Shown piece after piece: positions 53,348 to 62,192 of a stretch of DNA of 64,000 bases. Numbering within the stretch: position 1 is the stretch's first letter; every line of letters begins with the position of its first letter. Source of the DNA: an uncultured Collinsella sp. (GTDB taxonomy: Bacteria > Actinomycetota > Coriobacteriia > Coriobacteriales > Coriobacteriaceae). A program made the position numbers and the translations under genes. The stretch spans positions 50,616-114,615 of the forward strand of contig UQZU01000002.1 in the NCBI GenBank assembly GCA_900545665.1. Direction: 5' to 3'. The notes under the pieces were generated by a model that was given only the letters and a program-made list of their open reading frames with translations, was not told the origin of the DNA and ran no database searches.

Positions 53348-53893
53348 GTGCGCGTACTCAAACGAGCCCTAGCGATTGTGTATCTTGCCGCCGCCATCGT
53401 GGCGCTGGGTACGCTTGTCTGCCAGTTTTGGGGGCCGTATACGTATCGCTTTATGCTGCTGATGCGCGACCCCATGCCGCGCATTGTCGTGACGGCATGC
53501 GGCGGAGTTGTGGCGATCGGCGTGCTGGTAAGCTTCTTCCGCCTGATGTTTGCTCGTCGCGAGCCGTCCTGCGTGCATCCGGCGGGGGAGCGCAATATCG
53601 AGGTTACCCTTGCGGCGCTTTCTTCGTGCGCTCGCACTGCGGCAGAGCGCGACGATCGCGTGATGGTCGAGCATGTCGAGGCCCGCGTCCAAGGCTCCGA
53701 CGATTCGCACGTCCGTTTTAAGGTCGAGGCTATCGCGCTTGACGACCGGGACGTGGCCTCCCTTGCAGCCGCGATGCAGCAACGTATCGAGGAGGCCTGC
53801 GACACCATGCTCGGCACGCCGGGCACGACCGCACGCGTCCGTTTTTTGCCGTCCAAGACTACCGTCCAGACCGTGGAGGTTTCCGGTGAGTGA
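53348..53893 (+). CDS. amaP: AmaP-like alkaline shock membrane anchor protein
   Basis: A 181-residue GTG-start protein with two N-terminal helices (about 8-28 and 47-65) and a cytoplasmic domain of about 110 residues related to the Asp23 fold. In Staphylococcus AmaP anchors Asp23 to the membrane. The same set, AmaP, a DUF2273 protein and Asp23, follows here in order, which strengthens the call although sequence likeness is modest. Confidence 0.78.
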   Translation: MRVLKRALAIVYLAAAIVALGTLVCQFWGPYTYRFMLLMRDPMPRIVVTACGGVVAIGVLVSFFRLMFARREPSCVHPAGERNIEVTLAALSSCARTAAERDDRVMVEHVEARVQGSDDSHVRFKVEAIALDDRDVASLAAAMQQRIEEACDTMLGTPGTTARVRFLPSKTTVQTVEVSGE

Positions 53894-54263
53894 TACCAAT
53901 CAAGATAAGACCGCTCGTACGCCGCGCCTGACGATTGACCAGAGCGCCACGCCGGCGAGCGAACCTGTTGATTCCAAAGCAGAGGCAACCGAGTTACAAG
54001 ACGCGGCAGCCGCGGATTTTGACGAGGCTATGGGTCTCATCAAGGGTACGGGCGCTGCCATCTGGAGCTATGCTGTGCGTCATCCCAACACCACGCTTGG
54101 CGCCGTCGCTGGCTTTATCCTCGCCGTGTTGGTGCTCACGCTCGGCCTGTGGGACACACTCGTCATTGCATTCTTCGTGCTGATCGGCGCCGTGATCGGC
54201 CAAATTCGCGACGGCGAGAACGGGATCGTCAACTTCTTCGGCCGTCTGTTTAGCGGTCGCTAA
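53886..54263 (+). CDS. DUF2273-type small membrane protein
   Basis: A 125-residue GTG-start protein overlapping the amaP stop by 8 bases. Residues 1-60 are polar and acidic; two helices follow (about 68-110: TTLGAVAGFILAVLVLTLGL, TLVIAFFVLIGAVIGQI), ending FGRLFSGR. The two-helix core and GQIRDG turn match DUF2273 proteins of Asp23 operons. It probably takes part in the same envelope-stress complex. Confidence 0.8.
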   Translation: MSDTNQDKTARTPRLTIDQSATPASEPVDSKAEATELQDAAAADFDEAMGLIKGTGAAIWSYAVRHPNTTLGAVAGFILAVLVLTLGLWDTLVIAFFVLIGAVIGQIRDGENGIVNFFGRLFSGR

Positions 54264-54307
54264 TATGTATTCGACTGTCGCATCCGCGGCAGGCATAAGG
54301 AGGAACC

Positions 54308-54829
54308 ATGGCTTTTAATACGAAGGTCGATGTGGCCGATACCGAGCTCGAGGCAGACGAGACCGTCACCGCCGAGGCCGAGGATGTGACGCTCGAGGAC
54401 GAGGCGCTCGTCGAGGCCGAGTCCGCCGATGACGCGGACGAGGATGATGAGGAAACAGACGAGTCCGAGGACTCGCTGACCTATTCCAACGGTGTGATCG
54501 AGAAGATCGTTGCCATGGCCACCCGCGAGGTTCCGCACGTTTTGGGCATGAAGGGTAACCTCATGCACTTTGTGCAGGAGCAGTTTGGTGCCGAGAATCT
54601 GACCAAGGGCGTGACGGTTGAGGTCACCGATGACAATCGCGTGGTCGTCAACATCTCCGTCATTATCGAGTACGGCGCCTATGCGCCCGCGATCTTCGAC
54701 GATGTCAAGGCACGTGTCACCGAGCGCCTTGCCGCGATGACCGGCCTTGAGGTGGCGGGCGTCAACCTGCGCATCGAGGACGTCATCACCCCCGAGGAGT
54801 ACGAGCACCGCACCAGCCAGCATGAGTAA
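54308..54829 (+). CDS. Asp23/Gls24 family envelope stress protein
   Basis: A 173-residue protein. Residues 10-58 are a strongly acidic, probably disordered extension. The Asp23 domain follows: YSNGVIEKIVAMATREVPHV, GVTVEVTDDNRVVVNISVII, YGAYAPAIFDDVKARVTERL. Such proteins form a membrane-associated layer and affect cell envelope stress response. Third gene of the amaP operon, behind TAAGGAGG. Confidence 0.93.
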   Translation: MAFNTKVDVADTELEADETVTAEAEDVTLEDEALVEAESADDADEDDEETDESEDSLTYSNGVIEKIVAMATREVPHVLGMKGNLMHFVQEQFGAENLTKGVTVEVTDDNRVVVNISVIIEYGAYAPAIFDDVKARVTERLAAMTGLEVAGVNLRIEDVITPEEYEHRTSQHE

Positions 54830-54863
54830 CCTTCCAAAAAGGGACAGGTTTGTTTTGGCAGGC
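54829..54863 (+). repeat. Dispersed palindrome with GGGACAGG core, copy G
   Basis: CCTTCCAAAA pairs with TTTTGGCAGG (one mismatch) around AGGGACAGGTTTG; the left arm abuts the Asp23 gene stop. Confidence 0.8.
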
Positions 54864-54882
54864 TTTATCTGCGAAAACGTTA

Positions 54883-54926
54883 AACGGCCGACCGCGCAAG
54901 CAAAAGCGTGGCCGGCCGTTATTTGT
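54883..54926 (+). terminator. Terminator of the amaP operon
   Basis: AACGGCCGACCGCGC pairs with GCGTGGCCGGCCGTT, followed by ATTTG. Confidence 0.75.
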
Positions 54927-55037
54927 ATGCCCCCCGATGTGGGCATACCGCTCGTCTAACTAGGGGTTGCAATCGTCGCGTTCCGCGTTACCCTAATGGG
55001 CGCATTGTTTCCAAATTGTTAACGAGGGGTTGCCGTA

Positions 55038-56060
55038 ATGGCCGACGAGCACGAAACAGAAAGCAAGGCATGGGCGATTGAGGCCGCCGCGGCAGAGGCG
55101 GCATCGCGTGCTGCCGAGGAGGTGCATCGTCCTCCCGTGGTGCCGATGGAGCGCGTGGTTGATCGCACCGATATCGAGCGAGGCGAGCGTGTCGGTCAAA
55201 AGCGCAGCCAGGAGCCGGGCTTCCCGCGCTTTTTTGCCGAGCTCAATTTGGGCCTGATCCTCACGGCCTTCGCCATCGTTGCGTTTAAAACCCCTAATCA
55301 CTTTGCTTTTGGCGGCACCTCGGGCGTGTCGGTCATTCTGTCCACGCTGTTCCCGACCCTGCCCGTCGGCGTTTTTATGTGGATTATCAACGCGGTTCTC
55401 GTCGTCTTGGGCTTTATCTTTTTGGAGCGCAAGGCAATCCTGTGGAGCGTCTTCGCCTCGTTTGCGCTTTCGGCCTATGTTTCGCTGTTTGAGCTCTTTA
55501 TTCCGACCGATGTCTCTCTGACGGGTGATATGTGGCTCGACCTGTGCTTTGCCGTCATCTTGCCGGCGCTCGGCAGCGCTATTGTTTTTGACATCGGCGC
55601 CTCGACGGGTGGCACGGACATTCTCGCTATGATCCTCAAACGCCGCACCACGCTCGAGATTGGTCGCGCACTGCTGTTGGTCGATATCGGCATCGTGGCC
55701 ATCGCGGCCTTTTTGTATGGCCCGCGTGTCGGTCTGTATTGCGTGCTCGGCCTGTTTGCCAAGACGCTTGTGGTCGACAAGGCCATCGAGAGCATCCATC
55801 TTCGTAAGGTCTGCACGGTCATTTGCTCCGAACCCCTTAAGGTCGAGGAGTTTATCGTCAAGCATCTCAACCGCACAGCGACCATCAGCCGCGGCTACGG
55901 TGCCTTCTCGGGCAAGTGCGTGACGGTGATCATGAGCGTGCTGAGCCGTCGCGAGGCCGTGCAGCTGCGCCGTTATGCGCGCGAGGTCGATCCGGGTGCC
56001 TTTATCACGATCGTCGACAGCTCCGAGATTGTCGGCAAGGGTTTCCGCGGCACGAACTAG
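55038..56060 (+). CDS. YitT family membrane protein with DUF2179 domain
   Basis: A 340-residue protein. The first 65 residues are charged and Ala-rich. Five or six helices follow with NHFAFGGTSGVSVILST and FDIGASTGGTDILAMIL, the paired glycine-rich motifs of YitT proteins. The C-terminal DUF2179 domain (VCTVICSEPLKVEEFIVKHL, RREAVQLRRYAREVDPGAFI) is cytoplasmic. Function is not established for the family. Confidence 0.92.
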   Translation: MADEHETESKAWAIEAAAAEAASRAAEEVHRPPVVPMERVVDRTDIERGERVGQKRSQEPGFPRFFAELNLGLILTAFAIVAFKTPNHFAFGGTSGVSVILSTLFPTLPVGVFMWIINAVLVVLGFIFLERKAILWSVFASFALSAYVSLFELFIPTDVSLTGDMWLDLCFAVILPALGSAIVFDIGASTGGTDILAMILKRRTTLEIGRALLLVDIGIVAIAAFLYGPRVGLYCVLGLFAKTLVVDKAIESIHLRKVCTVICSEPLKVEEFIVKHLNRTATISRGYGAFSGKCVTVIMSVLSRREAVQLRRYAREVDPGAFITIVDSSEIVGKGFRGTN

Positions 56061-56210
56061 TGCGAACGCATTCATCAAACAATCGAAAAGCGCCTCGCGC
56101 GTTGCAAATACGTCATCTAAGAGTATTTGTCCTCACATTGGGTGATAATGATGCCAAAGACATCGTTTGCGATCCAGGTGATTCGCTCTAGATACGAAGG
56201 GATGATTTCG

Positions 56211-57494
56211 ATGTTCTGTTCGCAGTGTGGCGCTCCTATGGGCGATAACGACAAGTTCTGCGGTGTGTGCGGTGCTCCTAATGCCGGTGCCGCTGGCCCC
56301 GCTCCCCAGGGACAGCCTCAGCCCCAGCAGTTTGTTCCGCAACCGCCCGTGGCGAATGCGCCAAAGGGCTGTGTGGCTCAGGCGTTCCAAGATATGACCA
56401 AGACTCCGGGTGTGCTTCAGCGTGTATGCCAAATCGCGTTTTTGCCGGCGCTGATTTGCGTTGTGTCGGTGCTCGTGTTGTTTATTCCCGTTATTGGCGG
56501 CATTGCGGCTGCCATCGGCTTTTTGGCAGCTTGCATTGCGAGCGTGTGCGGTTCCGGCTTTGGCATCGAGTGGGGTCGCGATCTGTCGCTTAAGATCGAT
56601 GACGGCATGGATCGTCCGCTGATGCGTTCCACGTCGTTTGGTCTCGGAGTCTTTTCGAGCGTTATTTCGGTCGTGCTCGAGGTTATCGCTGCCATTCCCG
56701 TTATCGGTGTAGTGCTTTCGCTGGTGGAGGGCGTGGTAATTGGCGCCGCGGGCTCGTATTCTTATTACGGCTCTTATGCGCTCGAGGCTGCGCTGTTTGG
56801 CTCGTTTGGCCTGCTTGTCCTGGCGCTAATTGCCTCGGCGATTCTGGGTGTCTTCTTTAAGATGTTCGCCGACATCGCCGTGATGCACTTTGCGGTGACC
56901 GGGCGTGTCGAGAGCGCGTTTTCGCTCGATAAGGTCTGGGCGGCGTTTAAGCACAACAAGACCAAGCTGTTCTGTGCTTCGTTCCTTCCCGAGTTTTTGA
57001 CGGGCCTGGTCGCCAACGTTGTCACATGGATCTTGACGGTCGTCTTTGGCGCCATTGCCTCTGTCGGTATGTATAGCTACTACTATCGTCCTACGGGTAT
57101 TGAGGCAATCGTTACCGGCGGTGGCGTCACGCTCGCGCTGTTCTTGGTGCTGGTCGCTTTTGTCACCGTATTTCTTACGGTCTTTGGCAAGATGCTCAAG
57201 CACCGTGCCGTTGGCTATTGGGCCGCACGCTATGCAAGCGAGTGGGCCGACGAGGATAAGGACGACGTCCTGACTTTTGTATTGCCCTTCGAGAAGAAGT
57301 CCGCTGCTTCGGGTTACAGCGCTCCGGATGCCGAGCCCGCACCTGCACCCGCTCCCGCGACCGAGCCTGAGCCGGCGCCCGAGCCTGAGACGGCATCTGA
57401 GTCCGAGCCTGCACCTGAGCCTGAGCCTGAGCCGGCACCTGCACCTGAGCCGGCGTCCGAGCCAAGCTCCGACGAGGAGCCTCAGGACGAGTAG
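56211..57494 (+). CDS. Zinc-ribbon membrane protein with Pro/Glu/Ala repeat tail
   Basis: A 427-residue protein. MFCSQCGAPMGDNDKFCGVC is a zinc ribbon with two CxxC knuckles, followed by a Pro/Gln linker. Six or so helices (about 65-345) form a domain like the DUF4013/YIP1 membrane proteins. The last 60 residues are a low-complexity EPAPAPA/EPEPAPEPE tail, probably disordered. GAAGGGATG precedes ATG at 56211; the longer reading from 56127 is not supported. Role unknown. Confidence 0.8.
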   Translation: MFCSQCGAPMGDNDKFCGVCGAPNAGAAGPAPQGQPQPQQFVPQPPVANAPKGCVAQAFQDMTKTPGVLQRVCQIAFLPALICVVSVLVLFIPVIGGIAAAIGFLAACIASVCGSGFGIEWGRDLSLKIDDGMDRPLMRSTSFGLGVFSSVISVVLEVIAAIPVIGVVLSLVEGVVIGAAGSYSYYGSYALEAALFGSFGLLVLALIASAILGVFFKMFADIAVMHFAVTGRVESAFSLDKVWAAFKHNKTKLFCASFLPEFLTGLVANVVTWILTVVFGAIASVGMYSYYYRPTGIEAIVTGGGVTLALFLVLVAFVTVFLTVFGKMLKHRAVGYWAARYASEWADEDKDDVLTFVLPFEKKSAASGYSAPDAEPAPAPAPATEPEPAPEPETASESEPAPEPEPEPAPAPEPASEPSSDEEPQDE

Positions 57495-57506
57495 CCACGC
57501 CGCCTG

Positions 57507-57540
57507 CTATTTGGGGACGGGGTAGAAATAGTAGAAATAG
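57507..57540 (+). repeat. Dispersed palindrome with GGGACGG core, copy I
   Basis: CTATTT pairs with either of two following AAATAG copies around GGGGACGGGGTAG. It is the most diverged copy. Confidence 0.5.
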
Positions 57541-57553
57541 CGCTTGAAGAATG

Positions 57554-57596
57554 AGCGGGGGCGGACGTTTCGATACGTCCGCCCCCGCTCTGCTTT
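57554..57596. terminator. Terminator between convergent genes
   Basis: AGCGGGGGCGGACGT pairs perfectly with ACGTCCGCCCCCGCT around TTCGAT, then CTGCTTTAG. Confidence 0.8.
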
Positions 57597-57625
57597 AGCC
57601 AGGCTGTTATGGATGGGTGTGACGA

Positions 57626-59089
57626 CTACTCGTCGTGCTTCTCCTCGCGGCGTGCAGCAGCGCGTGCGTCGTGGATGCCCTTGATCGCGGCATGGCGAGC
57701 CGTTCGGGCATCATGGATGGCGTCGCGAGCCTCGGCGGTCGTCGCCTTGGCAGAGCGCAACTTGGCGGCCAGATCGGGGTTGGTTTCGGCGACCGCGGTA
57801 ATCGCGGGGCCGTCGAGCTCCTCTTGCGTGGGCTCGGCCAAAAAGTCGATAGCATACTGGGCGGCCACCATGGAGCCCTTTGCCAGCACGGTCTCGTCGA
57901 TCTTGTAGAAGCAGGAATGCTGGGCGTACGTGGCGCCAATCTTGGGGTTGCGCGTACCTACAAAGGCGAGCACGCCCGGTACGCGACGCAGGTACTCCGA
58001 AAAATCCTCGCCCGAAAGCGTGCCGCAATAATGGCCTTGGCCGGTGGGGCCCAGGCACTTGATTACAGCCTGACGGCAGCGCTCGCTCGAGGCGGCGTCG
58101 TTTTCGACCTTGTAGTTGGCGATGGTGTAGTCGGTGAGCTCTGCCTCGGCGCCCAGAGCTGCCGCGGTATGCTCCACGATGCGGCGCATGAGCTCCGGCA
58201 TTTCCTCGTGGGTCGAATCGCCGTAGGTGCGCACTGTGCCGGCGAGGTAGGCCGTGCCGGCGATAACGTTGCGCGCGGTGCCGCCGTGTAGCTCGCCGAC
58301 GGTGATGACGGCCGGCTCGTAGGGGCTGATTTCGCGCGAGACGATGGTCTGCAGGGCGTTGACAATTTCGGCGGCAACCATGACGGCGTCGTGACCTCGC
58401 TGGGGCATGGCGCCATGGCACGAGGTGCCGCGGACGTCGATGCGGAACCAGTCGGTATTGGCCATGCGCGGACCGGGCTCGCAGCTCACGGTGCCGGCGT
58501 CGACCTCACTCCAGATGTGCGCGGCGTAGGCGCCATCGACGCCGTCGAGCACACCCGTGCCGATCATGAGCTTAGCGCCCTGGCCGTTTTCCTCGCTGGG
58601 CTGGAATACGATGCGGACTTCGCCGTGGATGTCGTCGGTCATATGGCGCAGGATTTGCAGCGTTCCGAGCATCATGGCGATATGGCAGTCGTGGCCGCAG
58701 GCGTGCATGCAGCCCTCGTTGACGCTGGCGAACTCCTCGCCGGTCTGCTCGGTGACGGGCAGGGCGTCGATGTCGGCGCGCAGCAGGATGCGGCGGCGTG
58801 GCGTGCCGTCCTCGCGGTAGGCATCCGGCGCGGTACCGCGAAGCGTTGCCACCAAGCCGGTCTTGAGCGGACGCTCGTAGGGGATATTCATGGCGTCGAG
58901 CTGGTTGGCGATGTCGGAGGTCGTGCGCTCCTCGGCAAGGCTCAGCTCCGGGTGCTTATGGAAGTGCCGGCGCTGCTTGATGATATATGGTTCAAACTCG
59001 GTAGCGATATCTTTGATGGCTGCGGTGACGTCGTCAGCCGCGCGAGCCTCGGTCGCCGCCATAATCTGCTGTGCCTTGGTCTTCGTCAT
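57626..59089 (-). CDS. M20D family amidohydrolase
   Basis: A 487-residue cytosolic zinc hydrolase of the N-acyl-amino acid/aminobenzoyl-glutamate type. The metal site is HACGHDCHIAM (Cys and His), QPSEENGQGA (Glu pair) and SGEDFSEYL; RRHFHKHPELS is the family start. The dimerisation lid lies at RIDVRGTSCHGAMPQRGHDA. About 70 extra residues at the C terminus are Ala/Arg/Glu helix. AAGGAG is 9 bases before the ATG at 59089; a far longer reading to 59824 runs through the divergent gene and is rejected. Confidence 0.92.
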   Translation of the reverse strand: MTKTKAQQIMAATEARAADDVTAAIKDIATEFEPYIIKQRRHFHKHPELSLAEERTTSDIANQLDAMNIPYERPLKTGLVATLRGTAPDAYREDGTPRRRILLRADIDALPVTEQTGEEFASVNEGCMHACGHDCHIAMMLGTLQILRHMTDDIHGEVRIVFQPSEENGQGAKLMIGTGVLDGVDGAYAAHIWSEVDAGTVSCEPGPRMANTDWFRIDVRGTSCHGAMPQRGHDAVMVAAEIVNALQTIVSREISPYEPAVITVGELHGGTARNVIAGTAYLAGTVRTYGDSTHEEMPELMRRIVEHTAAALGAEAELTDYTIANYKVENDAASSERCRQAVIKCLGPTGQGHYCGTLSGEDFSEYLRRVPGVLAFVGTRNPKIGATYAQHSCFYKIDETVLAKGSMVAAQYAIDFLAEPTQEELDGPAITAVAETNPDLAAKLRSAKATTAEARDAIHDARTARHAAIKGIHDARAAARREEKHDE

Positions 59090-59251
59090 GGTCGATTTGC
59101 TCCTTGCTGGGTTGATCGCAAAATCGTACAGGCTCTCTCCAGTATGCCACCTGCCGCTAGGGCTGGTAAAGTTGCCGTTTGCCGCTTGGGGTTTTGTTAC
59201 AAGGGCGGGGGAGTACACTCGGGGGTGTTGAATTTCCTGCCAGAGATGGGG

Positions 59252-60895
59252 ATGCCCATGCAACATATCGATCGGATTATCCGCTCCAAGAACGTTTTTA
59301 CCGCCCAAGACGGCATCGATACCGCCCGCGAGCTGGCGATTGCCATCGCAGGCGACCGTATCGTCGCAGTCGGTGCGCCCGATGACGTGATCGCCGCCGC
59401 TCCCGCCGCCACGTCGGTTATCGACTGCGGCGAGCAGTTTGTCTGCCCCGGTTTCCATGACGCTCATCTGCACTTCTTCCATACCTCGGTCGGTTCCTCG
59501 CCGTACATGCTCATGGATATGGGCACGTCCGAGGCGGCGCTGGTGCAACATGCGCTCGAGTTTTCCCAGGACCTGCCCGACGACGCTTGGGTTGTGACGC
59601 AGGGCTGGCGCGACTACCGTTGGGACCCGCCCGAGCATCCTACCAAGGCGTCGCTCGATGCGGCATTCCCCGATCGTCCCTGTGTTATGTATTCGGGTGA
59701 CGGGCACACGCTGTGGCTCAACACCCGCGCACTCGATGCACTCGGTGTCACGCGCGACAGCGAGCCACCAGCGGGCGGTAGCTACGACAAGGACGCAAAC
59801 GGCGAGCTCACGGGTATTGCTCACGAGGCGGCTGCCATGCAGCTGCTACCGCGCTGCCTTGAGTGGCTGGGCGAGGATCGCATCGCAAGCGCTTACGCCG
59901 ATCAAATGAGGCGGATGGCCGAGCAGGGCATCACCTCGATATGCGATATGTCGCTCATGCCCATGCCGGGCTGCGATTTTATCCGCGACGACGTCTATGA
60001 CAAGCTGCAGGCAGCCGGCAAGTTGGGCATCCGAGCCCATCTGTTCCCCACGCTGCTGGATGACCAGTCGCGCCTGGAAGAGCTGCAGGCACGTTACGCG
60101 AACAACGCGCTGCTCTCGGCGCCAGGCTTTAAGCAGTTCTTCGACGGTGTGTCGAGCGAACACACGGCCTATCTCACCGAGCCCTATACCAACCCGCGCT
60201 TCCCGGGCGATCAGGGCCGTCTGACGGTTCCGGCTGAGCGCATGCGCAAACTGGTTCTGGCGGCCGCGGAGCGCGGTCACACCGTGCGCATCCACGTCAT
60301 TGGTGACGGTGCGATTCATGCCGCGCTGGATATCTTCGAGGAGGCCGCCGACCTGTACGGCCTGCCCCAGCACGGCCATAACACGCTCGAGCACCTGGAG
60401 AACCTCTTGCCCGAGGACATCGATCGTCTACGCAAGCTTAACGTCGTTGCCTCGAGCCAGCCCTGTCACATTACACTCGACCCGGGCGGCCCCGAGCGCG
60501 ATCTGGGCCTGGAACGCAGCCGCATCATGTGGCCGTTTGCGACCTATAAGCAGCGCGGCATCCGCCAAGCCTTCGGTACCGACAGCCCTATCACGCCCGT
60601 TACCAGCATGAACGTGCTCTACACGGCTATTACGCGCCAGGACCCCAAAAGCCACTGGCCCGAGGACGGCTGGTTACCGAGCGAGCGCATCGATGCGGCA
60701 ACGGCCCTGCGCAACTACACGCTTGGCAGCGCGTACGCAGCTGGCGACGAGCAAAACCTCGGCAGCTTGGAGCCCGGCAAGTATGCCGACCTGGTAGTCC
60801 TGGACCAAAACCCGCTCACCATCGACCCCCAAGAACTCCAAGCCACCAAAGTCCAAGCCACCTACCTGGCAGGTAACTTGATTTACGAGCGCTAA
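59252..60895 (+). CDS. YtcJ-like amidohydrolase
   Basis: A 547-residue metal-dependent hydrolase of the amidohydrolase 3 family. The beta-barrel begins FVCPGFHDAHLHFFHT with the HxH metal motif. IHVIGDGAIHAALDIF, HNTLEHLENL and AFGTDSPITPV provide further metal residues. C-terminal AGDEQNLGSLEPGKYADLVV is the usual composite-domain ending. Relatives act on N-substituted formamides or unknown amides. The start could be any of three close ATGs (59246, 59252, 59258). Divergent from the M20 gene by about 160 bases. Confidence 0.9.
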   Translation: MPMQHIDRIIRSKNVFTAQDGIDTARELAIAIAGDRIVAVGAPDDVIAAAPAATSVIDCGEQFVCPGFHDAHLHFFHTSVGSSPYMLMDMGTSEAALVQHALEFSQDLPDDAWVVTQGWRDYRWDPPEHPTKASLDAAFPDRPCVMYSGDGHTLWLNTRALDALGVTRDSEPPAGGSYDKDANGELTGIAHEAAAMQLLPRCLEWLGEDRIASAYADQMRRMAEQGITSICDMSLMPMPGCDFIRDDVYDKLQAAGKLGIRAHLFPTLLDDQSRLEELQARYANNALLSAPGFKQFFDGVSSEHTAYLTEPYTNPRFPGDQGRLTVPAERMRKLVLAAAERGHTVRIHVIGDGAIHAALDIFEEAADLYGLPQHGHNTLEHLENLLPEDIDRLRKLNVVASSQPCHITLDPGGPERDLGLERSRIMWPFATYKQRGIRQAFGTDSPITPVTSMNVLYTAITRQDPKSHWPEDGWLPSERIDAATALRNYTLGSAYAAGDEQNLGSLEPGKYADLVVLDQNPLTIDPQELQATKVQATYLAGNLIYER

Positions 60896-60917
60896 GTATT
60901 CATGCCGTACCGTTAAG

Positions 60918-60970
60918 CGCGGCTCGGGCAGCCTTTTTGGGATAGCGCTCGAGCCGCGTTTGCGTTTTGG
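60918..60970 (+). terminator. Terminator after the YtcJ-like gene
   Basis: CGCGGCTCG pairs with CGAGCCGCG across 23 bases, followed by TTTGCGTTTTGG. Confidence 0.65.
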
Positions 60971-61153
60971 TGGGGATCCGCCATGAGCGTCCCTGCTCTG
61001 TTGGATTTGGGTGCGGGGCGGAGGTGCTGCTGCCCCGCGCTCAATTTGGACACCAGCAATGCTATCTCTTGGTGTTTTGCATACTTCCCATTACAGATTG
61101 CATAAAAAGGCTGGGATGTCCTTCCTGATCCTGATGTACCCCCGCCCGTGCCG

Positions 61154-61384
61154 TGCAAAAAACGGAGTATTCAGCACCGCGAGCTCTGCCGGTGCCGCTG
61201 CAGTCGGGCGGCATTGCGGAGATCGACGTCATTTGGGGTCCGGTGCGGCGCGAGGCATGCCTTTTTGTCTTGACGGGGTTCGCCTGCCGACTCAAATCGC
61301 CGGTCGAAGGCGTCCTTGGGACCAATATGGTGTGTCTGGCGCGTATGCAGCCGTCCTGGTCTGCTGAAAACTCCCAAAAATGCA
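61154..61384. mobile_element. MITE-like element with terminal inverted repeats, copy 2
   Basis: TGCAAAAAACGGAGTATTCA opens and the inverted counterpart GAAAACTCCCAAAAATGCA closes 231 bases. The right 45 bases align with copy 1 (10731-10930) through GTATGCAG and CTCCCAAAAATGCACG. No transposase. With the next entry it occupies most of the 907-base gap between the YtcJ-like gene and groS. Confidence 0.55.
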
Positions 61385-61467
61385 CGATGCTCCCTAGGGG
61401 ACCCGTGCTCGCAGCGAAAATCATGCCCATGTCGCTATCCGCATCGCCATTTTGCTGCACTGACTTT

Positions 61468-61660
61468 TCTGAATGCCGGGCCCTAGTTAGTCAACCTGGC
61501 TCCCGGGGCGGACCGGAGGGCATGAAGTTTGTCGCGAGTTCCGCACGCAAAGGAAAGCACTTAATGTGCTTTCCGTCTTGCGCAGGACTGTAGAGCAGCA
61601 AACTTCATGCCATCCGGTCCGCCCCGGGAGCCACTGCTAAGTTATCCCCCGGCATTCAGA
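61468..61660. repeat. Large nested palindrome, copy 2
   Basis: Arms of 34 bases (61498-61531 and 61599-61632) pair with one mismatch. Outer TCTGAATGCCGGG (61468-61480) pairs with 61648-61660. An inner hairpin GGAAAGCAC/GTGCTTTCC lies at the centre. Same plan as copy 1 with different sequence; it again follows the MITE-like element, here by 83 bases. Confidence 0.75.
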
Positions 61661-61802
61661 AAATCTAAGTGCCAAAAAATAAGATTTTTTGACTCCGTGT
61701 TGTATAACCCGCCATTCGTGGGTACCATTCAACGCGTACGCAAACAAAAAAAGGGTTAATTCGCGTGGTATAACCGCGCGGCCCAAAAAGGAGGAGACAA
61801 GC

Positions 61803-62096
61803 ATGTCGTCTTTGAAGCCGCTTGCAGATCGTGTTCTGGTCAAGCCCGACGAGGCCGAGCAGAAGACCGCTTCTGGTCTGTATATTGCCAGCAACGCTCA
61901 GGAGAAGCCGCAGCGTGGCACCATCGTTGCCGTGGGCGCCGGCAAGGTCAACGACAAGGGTGAGCGCATCCCCATGGACGTCAAGGTTGGCGACGTTGTC
62001 ATCTACGGTAAGTTCGGTGGCAACGAGGTCAAGGTCGACGGCGAGAAGTATCTGCTGATGCGCGCCGACGACATCTACGCCGTCGTCGAGGCCTAG
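61803..62096 (+). CDS. groS: Co-chaperonin GroES
   Basis: A 97-residue heptamer-forming lid of the GroEL chamber. LKPLADRVLVKPDEAEQKTA is the family start, the mobile loop is KTASGLYIASNAQEKPQ and the ending KYLLMRADDIYAVVE is conserved. AAAAGGAGGAG precedes the ATG. The upstream region has two TATAACC motifs but no TTAGCACTC-N9-GAGTGCTAA (CIRCE) element that I can see, so HrcA control is doubtful. Confidence 0.97.
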   Translation: MSSLKPLADRVLVKPDEAEQKTASGLYIASNAQEKPQRGTIVAVGAGKVNDKGERIPMDVKVGDVVIYGKFGGNEVKVDGEKYLLMRADDIYAVVEA

Positions 62097-62192
62097 TCTC
62101 GTCAGAATCTCTGATTCGTCTTTGAACGCGCCCGCCGCATAGGACTCGGAAGCGGCGACGCGAGTCACATTTCTTTTGGAGGATTACCTACC

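Noticed and set aside
57507..57540. Terminator for the zinc-ribbon gene
   Set aside because: No T run follows and the arms are only six bases; it fits the GGGACGG palindrome family better.
61011..61593. Frames of 118 and 146 codons upstream of groS
   Set aside because: They cover the TIR element and palindrome and have no ribosome site or protein-like composition.
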